From Mucilaginibacter sp. (GTDB taxonomy: Bacteria > Bacteroidota > Bacteroidia > Sphingobacteriales > Sphingobacteriaceae), in contig NZ_JANYGQ010000017.1 in assembly GCF_025359345.1 (NCBI RefSeq), positions 62,001 through 126,000 of the forward strand: DNA of 64,000 nucleotides, given 5' to 3'. Position 1 is the stretch's first letter. Every line of letters starts with the position of its first letter. Shown here piece by piece: positions 8,948 to 18,123 of this stretch. The position numbers and the translations under genes are program-made. Under the pieces are notes generated by a model. It was not told the origin of the DNA, made no database searches, and saw only the letters and a list, made by a program, of their open reading frames with translations.

Positions 8948-10897
8948 ATGAGCCACCCAGTCCCGCTGTTAAACAACGAGCAACTATTACAGGTATTGTC
9001 ATCATCAAATAATGCAGTAGCGGTTCACGTGGCCGAAGATGCAATTATCCAGTACGCATCCGACCGTATGATTGCAATTTGGGGAAAAGACAGGAGCGTA
9101 ATCGGAAAATCACTGGAACAGGCCTTGCCGGAATTAAAGGGTCAGCCGTTTATCGACCTGTTTAAAAAGGTATGGAATGAGGGCGTTACAATCAGCGGTA
9201 CAGACACCCCGGCCCAACTGGAAGTTGACGGCGAATTACATACCTACTATTTCGATTTTGAATACAGGGCGATGAAGAATGACGCCGGGAAAACTTACTG
9301 CATATTGCATACAGCTACCGATGTTACCGAACGCTTTTTAAATATGGAAAAGGTACAAAGCCTTACTGAAGAATTGCGTGCATCAAACGAGGAGTTACGG
9401 GCGGCAAACGAAGAGCTTAATGCATCTAACGAGGAACTATATGAATCGCAGCAAAGTTTACGTGATTTGTATGAGGACCTTGCCGAAAGCGACCTGCGTT
9501 TCAGGAATATGGTAAAACAGGCCCCTGTTGGCATTTGCATAATACGGGCAAGGGATTTACTGATACAAGATGTTAACGATAGCTATCTTGAAATTGTAGG
9601 GCGAAGGCGCGAAGAACTGGAAAATCACACAATATGGGATGCGATACCTGAAGCAGCTGAAGCCTATGCCCCTGTAATGAACGAGGTGATACGCAGTGGC
9701 TTAACTTTTAGGGCCCGGGAGCATGAAGTGGTATTAACCCGCAATGGCGTGCCCGAAACGCTGTATATTGATTTTGTATACGAGCCGGTACACAATGACG
9801 GGCACGTAACAGCTATTATGGTACTGGCTATTGACGTAACTGATAAAGTGATAGCCCGCCGCAGTATTGAAGATGTTGAAGAACGGATCAGGCTGGCCGT
9901 AGAAGCTGCCGAGACGGGTACCTTCGACCTGGATTTGGCGAAAAGAATAATGCTTACATCTGACAGGTTCAACGTTATATTCGGTTTCGACAGGCAGGTG
10001 CCATGGGAAATGTTTGCTTCGGTAATTCACCCTGACGACAAAGCCACCCGGATTGCCGCACACGAGGCGGCTATAAGATCAGGGAAATTATTTTACGAAG
10101 CCCGCGTTCTGCACAGCGATGGTTCAACACATTGGGTACGCGTGCAGGGCAAAGTATATTATAAAGACGGAAAAGCGGTTCGGATATTGGGCACCCTTCT
10201 TGATATCACCGAATTTAAGCGCTTGCAACAGCAAAAGGACGATTTTATAAGTATTGCCAGCCACGAACTGAAAACCCCGATCACCAGTCTCAAAGCGTCC
10301 CTACAATTATTGGAACGTGTAAAAAACGACCCGGCATCCGAGCTGATACCTAAACTGATTGACCAATCGAGCCGTAGCATGCACAAAATAAGCGCCTTGG
10401 TTGAAGATCTTTTAAATGTTAGCCGCGCCAGCAAAACCGAGTTAAAGCTCAATAAAACTCCTTTCACCATTGCCGAAATGTTAGACAGCTGCTGCAGCCA
10501 CGTGCGCATTGCCGGTAAGCACCGGCTGATAGTGCAGGGCGATATGCAATTGCAGGTGACCGCAGACGAGCACAGTATAGACCAGGTGGTTGTAAACCTG
10601 GTAAACAATGCGGTTAAATATGCGCCCGAATCGAAGGATATATTTATGATGGTTAGCCGGGAAGGTGAAATGGCTAAAATTGCTGTTAGGGATACCGGCC
10701 CAGGCATAGCACCCGAAAAAATCACGCACCTGTTCGACAGGTATTATCGTGCCGAATCATCAGGCTTTCAAAATTCCGGGTTGGGATTGGGTCTCTATAT
10801 CTGCTCAGAGATTATCAAACGCCATGGTGGCGACATTGGGGTTGAAAGCGAACTGGGCAAAGGAAGTACTTTTTGGTTTACCCTGCCGCTGGATTAA
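8948..10897 (+). CDS. Triple-PAS sensor histidine kinase
   Basis: A 649-residue soluble kinase without membrane helices. Three PAS domains occur in order: about 10-130 (ends in TDVTERF), 180-300 (PVGICIIRARDLLIQDVNDSYLEIVG) and 315-425 (typical PAS_3, VIHPDDKATR, ends GTLLDITEFKRL). Between the first two is a striking heptad coiled coil built of ASNEEL/AANEEL repeats (about 135-165). The HisKA box is SIASHELKTPITS (His 439) and the HATPase domain shows NLVNNAVKYA, DTGPGIAP and GLGLGLYIC. It probably senses a cytosolic ligand. No response regulator is adjacent, so the partner is unknown. Kinase activity is well supported by intact motifs. Confidence 0.92.
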   Translation: MSHPVPLLNNEQLLQVLSSSNNAVAVHVAEDAIIQYASDRMIAIWGKDRSVIGKSLEQALPELKGQPFIDLFKKVWNEGVTISGTDTPAQLEVDGELHTYYFDFEYRAMKNDAGKTYCILHTATDVTERFLNMEKVQSLTEELRASNEELRAANEELNASNEELYESQQSLRDLYEDLAESDLRFRNMVKQAPVGICIIRARDLLIQDVNDSYLEIVGRRREELENHTIWDAIPEAAEAYAPVMNEVIRSGLTFRAREHEVVLTRNGVPETLYIDFVYEPVHNDGHVTAIMVLAIDVTDKVIARRSIEDVEERIRLAVEAAETGTFDLDLAKRIMLTSDRFNVIFGFDRQVPWEMFASVIHPDDKATRIAAHEAAIRSGKLFYEARVLHSDGSTHWVRVQGKVYYKDGKAVRILGTLLDITEFKRLQQQKDDFISIASHELKTPITSLKASLQLLERVKNDPASELIPKLIDQSSRSMHKISALVEDLLNVSRASKTELKLNKTPFTIAEMLDSCCSHVRIAGKHRLIVQGDMQLQVTADEHSIDQVVVNLVNNAVKYAPESKDIFMMVSREGEMAKIAVRDTGPGIAPEKITHLFDRYYRAESSGFQNSGLGLGLYICSEIIKRHGGDIGVESELGKGSTFWFTLPLD

Positions 10898-11056
10898 CCG
10901 GTCTTCCCTTGTCAATAATTGTCGGTCTCCCATTGTTTTAGAAACACTTAAGGCTGTTAGTTGTTGCCAATAAAAGAACTATTTACCTGCTTGATAGGGG
11001 TTACATAGAGCGGAACGGCGAAATAAGCGCAATAAAGAAACATTAACGAGTCACAA

Positions 11057-12259
11057 TTAATCAAACGTCCCGCCTTGTAGATCGTGCACAAATTGCCCGT
11101 AATCTTCCTTCACTTTTTTGCAGTACTCAAAACAATAATCCAGCAGTTTTTGCTGCCAGACCGTATCGCTGCCAAAAGCTTTCAATTCATCAATGGTTGC
11201 AGAGCCGTTCATGCCGCCGCTGCGCAACTGAGCCGAAGCAGTAAGCGCGGCCGTATCATCAATTACCTGGTAAATATCGCGATATTGGTCGCGTATCAGC
11301 TTAAACTTAATCGTATCCTTTACCGGCTGCAATTCCTGTATCACGTACGGCTCGTCATGAAAAATCGTGGCACTTAATAACGATGCGGATACATTTTGCA
11401 TGCGCTGTTGTACGGCTATTATCCGTTCAGCGTCTGACGTCCACTCCGGCTGCTTAGCCTTAACGTACGACGATAACGATGATGCGCGCGACTGCTTCAT
11501 ATCAACCAACAGGTAATGATTTTTGGTATTGGTACTTTTCAACAAAAACAAGTACCGCTTTTGTCCTATGCTGCCGGTACCCGCCAGGCGGAACACTGCA
11601 TCTTTTACTTTATAATTGTAGGGGCTGTCGCTGCTTTGATCAATCCATTGCTGTATATGGTCCATCAACACCAATTTTAGGTGCTTTTTTATTTTGAAAT
11701 GCCTTTCGTCAACTAATGACAGTACCACTTTTTTGTTTTTTTTATCCGTCCGTTTCTTCAAAACTACGGTATAGCCATTTTGCGCAGCTGCTGTTAAAAA
11801 GTCACAAACAATCCCTTTCGCGGTTCGCGGGTCAATACTGGTAGCTTTACCTTTGCATAGTGTGGCCGCATAAGTTTTTACAAAAAGCTTTGCCATGTTC
11901 TCCGCCTTTTCCGGCTCAATATCCAACTCGCCAAATGCAATGCAGATACTGGTAACCATGCGTGCAACTTCCCACAACGCCGGCCCAAGTATGCTCTCGT
12001 CAAAATCATTTAAATCAAAATACACTAGTTTGTTGTCGGCTTTGTAACTCCCATAATTTTCAAGGTGCAAGTCGCCGCAAATCCAGGTTTGGGGCGAAGC
12101 GGGGAACTTTTCGGTCGATGCTAAATCCTCATAAAATAAATGGCAGGTGCCGCGGTAGTACCTGAAAGCATTCTCGGCCATGGCCTCGTACTTAAGATTA
12201 ACCATATCGGGCAATAGGCCGGCGTTAAAAAGTTTGATACGTTCAGAAAGTTTGGACAT
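11057..12259 (-). CDS. DUF2252 family protein (kinase-like fold)
   Basis: A 400-residue cytosolic protein. The motifs WICGDLHLENYGSY and YFDLNDFDES (about residues 60-90) are the hallmark of DUF2252 and resemble the catalytic and metal-binding loops (GDxHxxN, DxD) of aminoglycoside-phosphotransferase-like kinases; the later FRLAGTGSIGQKRYLFLL is also conserved. The family is uncharacterised, but the motifs suggest phosphotransfer to a small molecule; this is inference. It stands alone, with about 500 bp to the next gene. Confidence 0.82.
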   Translation of the reverse strand: MSKLSERIKLFNAGLLPDMVNLKYEAMAENAFRYYRGTCHLFYEDLASTEKFPASPQTWICGDLHLENYGSYKADNKLVYFDLNDFDESILGPALWEVARMVTSICIAFGELDIEPEKAENMAKLFVKTYAATLCKGKATSIDPRTAKGIVCDFLTAAAQNGYTVVLKKRTDKKNKKVVLSLVDERHFKIKKHLKLVLMDHIQQWIDQSSDSPYNYKVKDAVFRLAGTGSIGQKRYLFLLKSTNTKNHYLLVDMKQSRASSLSSYVKAKQPEWTSDAERIIAVQQRMQNVSASLLSATIFHDEPYVIQELQPVKDTIKFKLIRDQYRDIYQVIDDTAALTASAQLRSGGMNGSATIDELKAFGSDTVWQQKLLDYCFEYCKKVKEDYGQFVHDLQGGTFD

Positions 12260-12756
12260 TTGGGTGGATTTGGATATGTATTACAAGCAGAGGGAGGAAA
12301 TAGTTTGCGTGATGATTATTTACTAAAAATGCCGGGATATTATTCGATTATTCCCCGTCACCCCTGAATCCGAAGCGTCTTTCCGAACTTTCCTTACTTT
12401 CGGACTTATAATTATTTAACTGTGAAGCAAGCGTATCATCCAAGTCGCGCAGAATATTAAAAACCCCCTTTACTGTGTATTAAAGCCCTTTTTGTACAAA
12501 ATACACACTGTGCTTAAAGCGTATTGAATTATTTATAACTGTCTAAATATCAGTTATTTATGTTAAAATATATTTGGTATTTTCATATTAATTAACATAG
12601 TTTTGTATTGCCAATATAAAACTATACTTCTGCCTGTCTTACTAAAAATGAAAAAAACGCCGCTGGCGCGTTGCTCAGTTGTCGACTGTTATTTAAGCGC
12701 AGGTTAAAGTTTTATTTGGTCAGGCTCTTAAACCAATCAACAAACTATAACCATTT
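12260..12756. promoter_or_regulatory. Long 5' region of the beta-glucan locus with three symmetric sites
   Basis: This 497-bp gap is gene-free and holds, in order: arms TGTGTATT (12474-12481) and AATACACA (12500-12507); between them a perfect 12-bp palindrome TTTTGTACAAAA (12490-12501); and arms TAGTTTTGTA (12598-12607) and TATAAAACTA (12615-12624), 7 bp apart with one mismatch. The last lies about 130 bp upstream of the GH30 start. These are candidate binding sites for regulators of the glucanase genes; no regulator gene is nearby. Confidence 0.45.
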
Positions 12757-14652
12757 ATGAAATCAATTTACAAACTGAAATTGCTGGCGGCATTACTCTT
12801 GCTCCCTGCGTTGCTCTTTTATTCGTGCAAAAAGGATATGTCGAAAGGCAGCCCTGACATGGCAAAAATCGGTGGCCCTACAACAGTAGCAAGGGCTGCC
12901 AATGAAACCGTTAGCATTTGGGAAACCACATCAGACAAAAGCAAACTGCTGGCGCAACAAACCAGCGTAAACTTTGCCGCCGATGCAGGTACGAATGCCA
13001 CAACTATCACTGTCGACGAAAATACAACCTACCAAACCATTGATGGCTTTGGCTATGCCTTAACCGGTGGCAGTGCATCACTTATTAACGGGCTGGGCGC
13101 CAATCAGACAACTTTTTTAAATGATATCTTTTCAACTGCTTCGGGCCACGTAGGGTCGGCCTTTGTGCGGATCACCATCGGCGCTTCCGACTTAAGCTCG
13201 TCCGACTTTACCTATGACGACATGCCGTCCGGACAAACCGATAACAGCCTCACCCACTTCAGCATCAGCCAGGAAATGACCGACCTGGTGCCGGTGCTCA
13301 AGAAAATTATCGCCATAAATCCGTCGATAAAAATAATGGCTACACCGTGGACTGCACCTGTTTGGATGAAGCAAAGCACAACAGGCAACGGCGGTTTTAC
13401 CGGGGGCAACTTAAACCCGGCGTATTATGATGCTTATGCCCGCTATTTTGTAAAATACATACAGGCCATGGCAGCGCAGGGCATTAATATTTATGCTGTT
13501 TGTCCGCAAAACGAGCCGCTTAATCCCAACAACAACCCTGCAATGACGATGCAGGCCAACGAGGAAACCAATTTTATAAAAAACAACCTCGGCCCCCAGT
13601 TCGCAGCCAATGGCATCAGTACCAAAATTGTAGCTTACGATCATAACTGTGACCGCCCCGATTACCCGGAAGCGGTTCTAGGCGATGCCGCAGCTAACCC
13701 CTATGTCGACGGATCAGCATTCCACCTTTATGCCGGCGACATCAGTGCATTAACTACTGTGCATAATGCGTTTCCAACTAAAAACGTATACTTTACCGAA
13801 CAGTTTATAGGCGCTCCCGGCAATTTTGCAGGCGATTTTTCGTGGCATATGAACAACCTCATCATTGGCGCCCCACGTAACTGGAGCCGTGTGGTATTGG
13901 AATGGAACCTGGCTGCCGACCCTAATAATAACCCGCATACAGCAGGCGGCTGTACCACCTGTTTGGGCGCTGTAACCATATCGGGCAACAGCTATACCAA
14001 AAATACGGCTTACTATACAGTTGCCCATGCATCCGAGTTTGTGAAGGCGGGGGCTGTGCGTATTTCATCAAACACGTTTTCAGCCAGTATTCAAAACGTT
14101 GCCTTTAAAAATCCGGATGGTACCAAGGTAGTTGTGGCTTTAAACACAGCAACTTCCAGCCAGTCGTTTAAAATTAAATGGGGCGCGGAGTCATTTACGT
14201 ACACTTTACCAGCCGGAGCTGCCGCCACCTTTAAATGGGCAGGCACCCAATCAAGCGGGACCGGTGGCGGTGCGCCAATTGGACAAACTATCACCCTAAA
14301 AGGGTTCAATAATCTTTATGTAAGCGGTGAAAACGGCACCCAGGCCATGACCTGTACCCGCGCCACGGCAGGCACTTGGGAACAGTTTTTAGTGGTTGAT
14401 GCAGGTAATGGCAAAGTTTCGCTCCAAAGCATGGGCAAATATGTATCGAGCGAGAACGGCACGCAGGCTATTACCTGCAACCGCGCCACCCATAGCGATT
14501 GGGAAGCATTTGTATGGGGCGTAAACGCCGACGGCACTATAACACTAAGGGGTAACAACAACGATTACGTATCGAGCGAGAATGGCACCCAGGCTATGAC
14601 CTGTACCCGGACTACGGCCTCGGGATGGGAGTCGTTTAAGGTGAACCAATAG
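12757..14652 (+). CDS. GH30 beta-glycosidase lipoprotein with C-terminal beta-trefoil module
   Basis: The N-terminus is a lipoprotein signal ([10 protein letters not shown], then KKD), so the enzyme should be lipid-anchored. The GH30 catalytic domain spans about residues 75-500, beginning with [16 protein letters not shown]; the acid/base is in CPQNEP (Glu 253) and the nucleophile in VYFTEQF (Glu 348). Family GH30 includes endo-beta-1,6-glucanases and beta-glucosidases; the GH16 neighbours favour a beta-glucan substrate, which is inference. Residues about 508-631 form a three-fold repeat (each unit with SSENGTQA and an aromatic end) like the fascin/CBM13-type beta-trefoil, a likely glycan-binding module. 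The same module ends the next gene. Confidence 0.9.
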   Translation: MKSIYKLKLLAALLLLPALLFYSCKKDMSKGSPDMAKIGGPTTVARAANETVSIWETTSDKSKLLAQQTSVNFAADAGTNATTITVDENTTYQTIDGFGYALTGGSASLINGLGANQTTFLNDIFSTASGHVGSAFVRITIGASDLSSSDFTYDDMPSGQTDNSLTHFSISQEMTDLVPVLKKIIAINPSIKIMATPWTAPVWMKQSTTGNGGFTGGNLNPAYYDAYARYFVKYIQAMAAQGINIYAVCPQNEPLNPNNNPAMTMQANEETNFIKNNLGPQFAANGISTKIVAYDHNCDRPDYPEAVLGDAAANPYVDGSAFHLYAGDISALTTVHNAFPTKNVYFTEQFIGAPGNFAGDFSWHMNNLIIGAPRNWSRVVLEWNLAADPNNNPHTAGGCTTCLGAVTISGNSYTKNTAYYTVAHASEFVKAGAVRISSNTFSASIQNVAFKNPDGTKVVVALNTATSSQSFKIKWGAESFTYTLPAGAAATFKWAGTQSSGTGGGAPIGQTITLKGFNNLYVSGENGTQAMTCTRATAGTWEQFLVVDAGNGKVSLQSMGKYVSSENGTQAITCNRATHSDWEAFVWGVNADGTITLRGNNNDYVSSENGTQAMTCTRTTASGWESFKVNQ

Positions 14653-14791
14653 AAAAGAATCAAGACTATAAGAATCAAGAATCAAGACGAAAAAGAATTA
14701 AGAAACGAGGTCGCAATGGTGAATATATCGCCAAAAAGCTGTTCACTCTCTTGATTCTTGGCTCTCTTTTAACAAACCAAATAAAACTATT
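14653..14791. repeat. ATCAAGA-word hairpin repeat, copy 1
   Basis: Right after the GH30 stop come several AATCAAGA words (14656-14687); the opposite words TTGATTCTTGGCTCT occur at 14750-14764. Together they can form a long imperfect hairpin. The left arm and the preceding codons resemble the corresponding part of copy 2 after the next gene. Confidence 0.6.
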
Positions 14792-16030
14792 ATGAAAAAA
14801 CAATTCTTTAAATTTTTAAGCCGAGCCGGGGTAGTCCTGGCGCTGGTGGCAATGGTGAGTTCCTGTAAAAAGGATATGAACAATCAACCCAAAAATGCTG
14901 CGCCAATAAACGGCGAACAAACTACCCAAGCCCGTGCGGTAACCTGGCAACTGGTATGGTCCGACGAGTTTAACGGCACCAGTGTTGATGGTAGCAAATG
15001 GAATGTCGACGTGGGGAACCCCGGTGTAAATAACGAGCGGGAATATTACCAGGCATCAAATGCCACCGTAACCGGCGGCAACCTGGTTATAACTGCTAAA
15101 AACCAAAGCGTGGGCGGGCAGCCATTCACTTCGGCAAAGCTGGAAACATTCGGAAAATTCTCCACCACCTATGGGAGGATTGAAGCACGTATTAAAGTAC
15201 CGGCTTTCCAGGGCAGCTGGCCCGCATTCTGGATGCTCGGGACAAACATCAACACGCCCGGGGTGGGCTGGCCGAACTGCGGCGAGATTGACATTTTGGA
15301 GCAGGTGAACACCAGCAATACTATTTTGGGTACCATGCACTGGAACGGTGGCAGCGGCCACGTTCAATACGGTAGCAGCACCACTACGACTCTCGCTGAC
15401 TACCATGTGTATGCCGTTGAGTGGGATACCAACAGTATAAAATGGTTCGTAGATAATACCTTGTATGTAACCGGCAATATCCAAAATAACATCAACAACA
15501 CAGGTGCGTTCCACAATCCTTTCTACATAATTCTTAACCTTGCTGTAGGCGGCGACCTTCCGGGGCAAACTGTTAACACAGGGGCGCTTCCCTCAAGTAT
15601 GCTGGTTGATTACGTGCGTGTGTATACTGCAGCAAGCGGTGGCAGCGGCCCGCCAATTGGTCAAACCATCACCCTGAAAGGTTTTAATAACCAATATGTT
15701 AGCGGGGAAAATGGCACACAGCCAATGAATTGCAATCGGCCAACCGCACAAGCCTGGGAGCAATTTTTAATTGTTGACGGCGGCGGCGGCAAAATTGAGC
15801 TGCAAAGCATGGGTAAATTCGTTTCGAGCGAAAACGGCACACAGGCTATAACCTGTAACCGCGCAACTGCCGGCGACTGGGAGAAATTTACCTGGGGCAC
15901 CAATGCCGATGGTACCATAACTCTGCAAGGCAACAACGGCAAATTTATTTCGAGCGAAAACGGCACTCAGCCGATGACCTGTACCCGGGCCACAGCTTCG
16001 GGATGGGAGGCTTTTAAAGTGAACCAGTAG
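14792..16030 (+). CDS. GH16 endo-beta-glucanase lipoprotein with C-terminal beta-trefoil module
   Basis: This lipoprotein (signal ending VAMVSSC, then KKD) has a GH16 jelly-roll domain at about residues 48-280 and the catalytic motif GEIDILEQ (Glu 165 nucleophile, Glu 170 acid/base). The beta-bulge form EIDxxE is that of laminarinases (endo-1,3-beta-glucanases). Residues about 287-412 repeat the three-unit trefoil module of the GH30 enzyme with only scattered substitutions, so the two enzymes probably bind the same polymer. It should act at the cell surface or in the periplasm. Flanking hairpin repeats and the shared module point to duplication of a block that includes the module and the repeat after it. 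Confidence 0.92.
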   Translation: MKKQFFKFLSRAGVVLALVAMVSSCKKDMNNQPKNAAPINGEQTTQARAVTWQLVWSDEFNGTSVDGSKWNVDVGNPGVNNEREYYQASNATVTGGNLVITAKNQSVGGQPFTSAKLETFGKFSTTYGRIEARIKVPAFQGSWPAFWMLGTNINTPGVGWPNCGEIDILEQVNTSNTILGTMHWNGGSGHVQYGSSTTTTLADYHVYAVEWDTNSIKWFVDNTLYVTGNIQNNINNTGAFHNPFYIILNLAVGGDLPGQTVNTGALPSSMLVDYVRVYTAASGGSGPPIGQTITLKGFNNQYVSGENGTQPMNCNRPTAQAWEQFLIVDGGGGKIELQSMGKFVSSENGTQAITCNRATAGDWEKFTWGTNADGTITLQGNNGKFISSENGTQPMTCTRATASGWEAFKVNQ

Positions 16031-16241
16031 AGAAAGAATCAAGACTATAAGAGTCAAGAATCAAGATTTTGAGAACCAGGATTAACAGCAGTGAAAACGG
16101 CCGCAGGAAACCTATCTAATGCTGCCTGTTTTCTTGATTCTTGACTTCTTGGCTCTTGATTCTTGGCTCTTGACTCTATTCCTGAATAGAATACCCACTA
16201 TCCCGATAGTATTTATTACTTTAGGGCACCAATATATAAAA
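16031..16241. repeat. ATCAAGA-word hairpin repeat, copy 2
   Basis: The left arm with AATCAAGA words is at 16036-16066; the right arm with TTGATTCTTGACTTCTTGG-type words is at 16131-16178. The reading frame of the next gene is open through the right arm, but this part is repeat, not gene. A TACTTTAG word at 16217-16224 may be the -7 box of the next gene. Confidence 0.6.
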
Positions 16242-17081
16242 ATGAGAAAAATAATATTTAATATGCTTACCGGCGCCGGTGTTTTACTTGTGTCGATAGT
16301 ATTTATCAGTTCGTGTTCGAAAAGTAATACGCCGGGTAAAATTACAGCCACGCCTCCAGTAGATACCACTAAACCAAAAACGCCGGTCACATATAGCTTA
16401 ATATGGTCGGATGAGTTTGACAGTACGGCTGTAAAAACAAAGAACTGGAATTTTGAAACCGGCAATCTTGGCGTAAATAACGAGAAGGAATATTACCAGG
16501 CCGCAAATGCTACTATTGAAGCAGGTAACCTGGTGATAACTGCAAAGAGAGAAAACGTGGGTGGGCAGCTTTATACTTCGGCAAGGATGAACTCGCAAGG
16601 CAAAGTAACGGCAACTTACGGACGAATTGAGGCCCGGATTAAGGCACCACTTGGCGCGGGGTTTTGGCCTGCATTTTGGATGTTGGGCTCAAACATTACT
16701 ACGGTTAATTGGCCCAATTGCGGCGAAATTGATATAATGGAGCACGTAAATGCTGATAACCTGTTTTACGGTACCATACATTGGAACAGCGGCGGCGGGC
16801 ATGCACAGTATGGTTTAAATACCACCATTGCAACTGCCGGTGATTACCATGTTTATGCTATTGAGTGGGATAACAGCGAAATACGCTGGTATGTGGATAG
16901 TACCCAATATGTAACAGCAAACATTGCCAATAATGTCAATAATACCGGCGCTTTCCACCTGCCGTTTTTTATACTGCTGAATTTTGCAGTTGGCGGCGAT
17001 TTTCCAAACCAACCAATTAATGACGGCCTGCTGCCCGCAAAAATGTATGTCGATTATGTGAGGGTATATAAGGCCAATTAA
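16242..17081 (+). CDS. GH16 endo-beta-glucanase lipoprotein, short form
   Basis: The ATG at 16242 is chosen because it gives a clean lipoprotein signal (LLVSIVFISSC, then SKS); the longer frame from 16119 would add 41 residues encoded by the hairpin repeat. The 279-residue product is a GH16 domain with GEIDIMEH (Glu 162 and Glu 167). Its catalytic domain is closely similar to that of the preceding gene, sharing phrases such as GNLVITAK, TYGRIEARIK and WPAFWMLG, so the two are tandem paralogues. It lacks the trefoil module. It probably attacks the same beta-1,3-glucan from the cell surface or periplasm. Confidence 0.92.
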   Translation: MRKIIFNMLTGAGVLLVSIVFISSCSKSNTPGKITATPPVDTTKPKTPVTYSLIWSDEFDSTAVKTKNWNFETGNLGVNNEKEYYQAANATIEAGNLVITAKRENVGGQLYTSARMNSQGKVTATYGRIEARIKAPLGAGFWPAFWMLGSNITTVNWPNCGEIDIMEHVNADNLFYGTIHWNSGGGHAQYGLNTTIATAGDYHVYAIEWDNSEIRWYVDSTQYVTANIANNVNNTGAFHLPFFILLNFAVGGDFPNQPINDGLLPAKMYVDYVRVYKAN

Positions 17082-17116
17082 ATCTGTTTAAAAACATTGC
17101 TTAAATTCCTTTACAA

Positions 17117-18022
17117 TTGAGAAGGCTGATAAAACTTTGCCCTTTTATTTTGCTGATGCTGTGTACTGCGCGGATTGGGTATGGGCAGGGCATTGAACGA
17201 AAAATGCAATTGTCGTTGTCAGCCGGGCCTCAACAAGATAATCTACATTGGTCAATTTCCGGCAACACCAGCGGGCAGAGCCCCAATGTATTATCTGAGC
17301 TTAAATGGCAAAATGTTAAAGGTACCAATTATGCGGCTGGCTTACAGGCAAATGTTTGGCATAATATTATTGTTTTAGGCGGATATAACCGTACAGCCGT
17401 AAAATCGGGCGGTGTAAGCGATATTGACTATTCGGCTGATAACCGCAGTCAGCCAACTTATAGCCAAAATTTTAATGATAATAAGGGATATACATCTGCG
17501 TGGTATGCAGGCGCCGGATACATTGTTTTTAATAATGACCGGTTTAGTCTCGTGCCTTCTGTAGGTTATGGTAATAACAAACAATCGTTATACATAATTG
17601 ACGCTACCGGCCGATTTCCTGATTTAAACAGCTTTTACAATACGCAATGGAAAGGCGCTTTCATCAAACTAAAATCTTCCGTTAAAATTTGGCGCGAATT
17701 AAAGGCCACCGCCGATGTTACCTACAACCAGGTAAACTATAGCGCGCAGGGTAACTGGAATTTAATTAACGAATTTATGCACCCGGTTAGCTATAGCCAT
17801 GTAGCCAAAGGCTACGGTATAAATGCCGGCGGTGCGCTGGTTTATAGTATCACGCCCAACGTTGGCATAAGCTTTGGCTATACCTATTTTAACTGGCAAA
17901 CGGGTAATGGCACCGATCAACTCTACCTGTCATCGGGCCAGGTTGATAAAACACAATTGAACGGGGTTTATCGCAACGGGCATTTTTTTTCGGGCGGGAT
18001 AATATTATCGCTCGATAAATAA
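17117..18022 (+). CDS. Outer-membrane beta-barrel protein
   Basis: The start is a TTG at 17117 that places a signal peptide (FILLMLCTARIGYGQ) at the N-terminus; no ATG fits better. The remaining 280 residues alternate polar and aromatic residues in repeated beta strands (for example SAWYAGAGYIVFNNDRFSLV, GISFGYTYFNW) and end close to a strand. The N-terminal LSELKW phrase recalls omptin-superfamily barrels such as the Protochlamydia outer-membrane protein; no protease residues could be assigned, so function is unknown. It lies 35 bp after GH16 and ends in a strong terminator, so it may belong to the glucanase transcription unit. Confidence 0.72.
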   Translation: MRRLIKLCPFILLMLCTARIGYGQGIERKMQLSLSAGPQQDNLHWSISGNTSGQSPNVLSELKWQNVKGTNYAAGLQANVWHNIIVLGGYNRTAVKSGGVSDIDYSADNRSQPTYSQNFNDNKGYTSAWYAGAGYIVFNNDRFSLVPSVGYGNNKQSLYIIDATGRFPDLNSFYNTQWKGAFIKLKSSVKIWRELKATADVTYNQVNYSAQGNWNLINEFMHPVSYSHVAKGYGINAGGALVYSITPNVGISFGYTYFNWQTGNGTDQLYLSSGQVDKTQLNGVYRNGHFFSGGIILSLDK

Positions 18023-18023
18023 A

Positions 18024-18059
18024 AAAAGCGGATTGACTTTGGGCCAATCCGCTTTTTGA
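18024..18059 (+). terminator. Rho-independent terminator
   Basis: AAAAGCGGATTG (18024-18035) pairs exactly with CAATCCGCTTTT (18045-18056), 9-nt loop, followed by T. The A-run on the other side lets it work in both directions, serving the barrel gene and the convergent SGGG-repeat gene. Confidence 0.85.
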
Positions 18060-18089
18060 TATAATGTCCACAATTCAGTCGTGCCTTTC

Positions 18090-18113
18090 AGCGACACAAA
18101 GTATTGTGTCGCT
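18090..18113. repeat. Perfect hairpin (AGCGACACAA / TTGTGTCGCT)
   Basis: The 10-bp arms at 18090-18099 and 18104-18113 are exact complements around a 4-nt loop. There is no T-tract on the plus side. It lies between two convergent stop codons beside a separate terminator, so a dispersed palindromic repeat is as likely as a second terminator. Confidence 0.6.
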
Positions 18114-18123
18114 ACAATTTGGC

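Noticed and set aside
10159..10725. 188-codon open frame on the minus strand
   Set aside because: Antisense to the kinase core of the triple-PAS kinase gene.
15056..15568. 170-codon open frame on the minus strand
   Set aside because: Antisense to the GH16 catalytic domain; no recognisable product.
16119..16241. 41-codon N-terminal extension of the short GH16 gene
   Set aside because: Encoded by the ATCAAGA-type repeat; the lipoprotein signal begins at the ATG at 16242.
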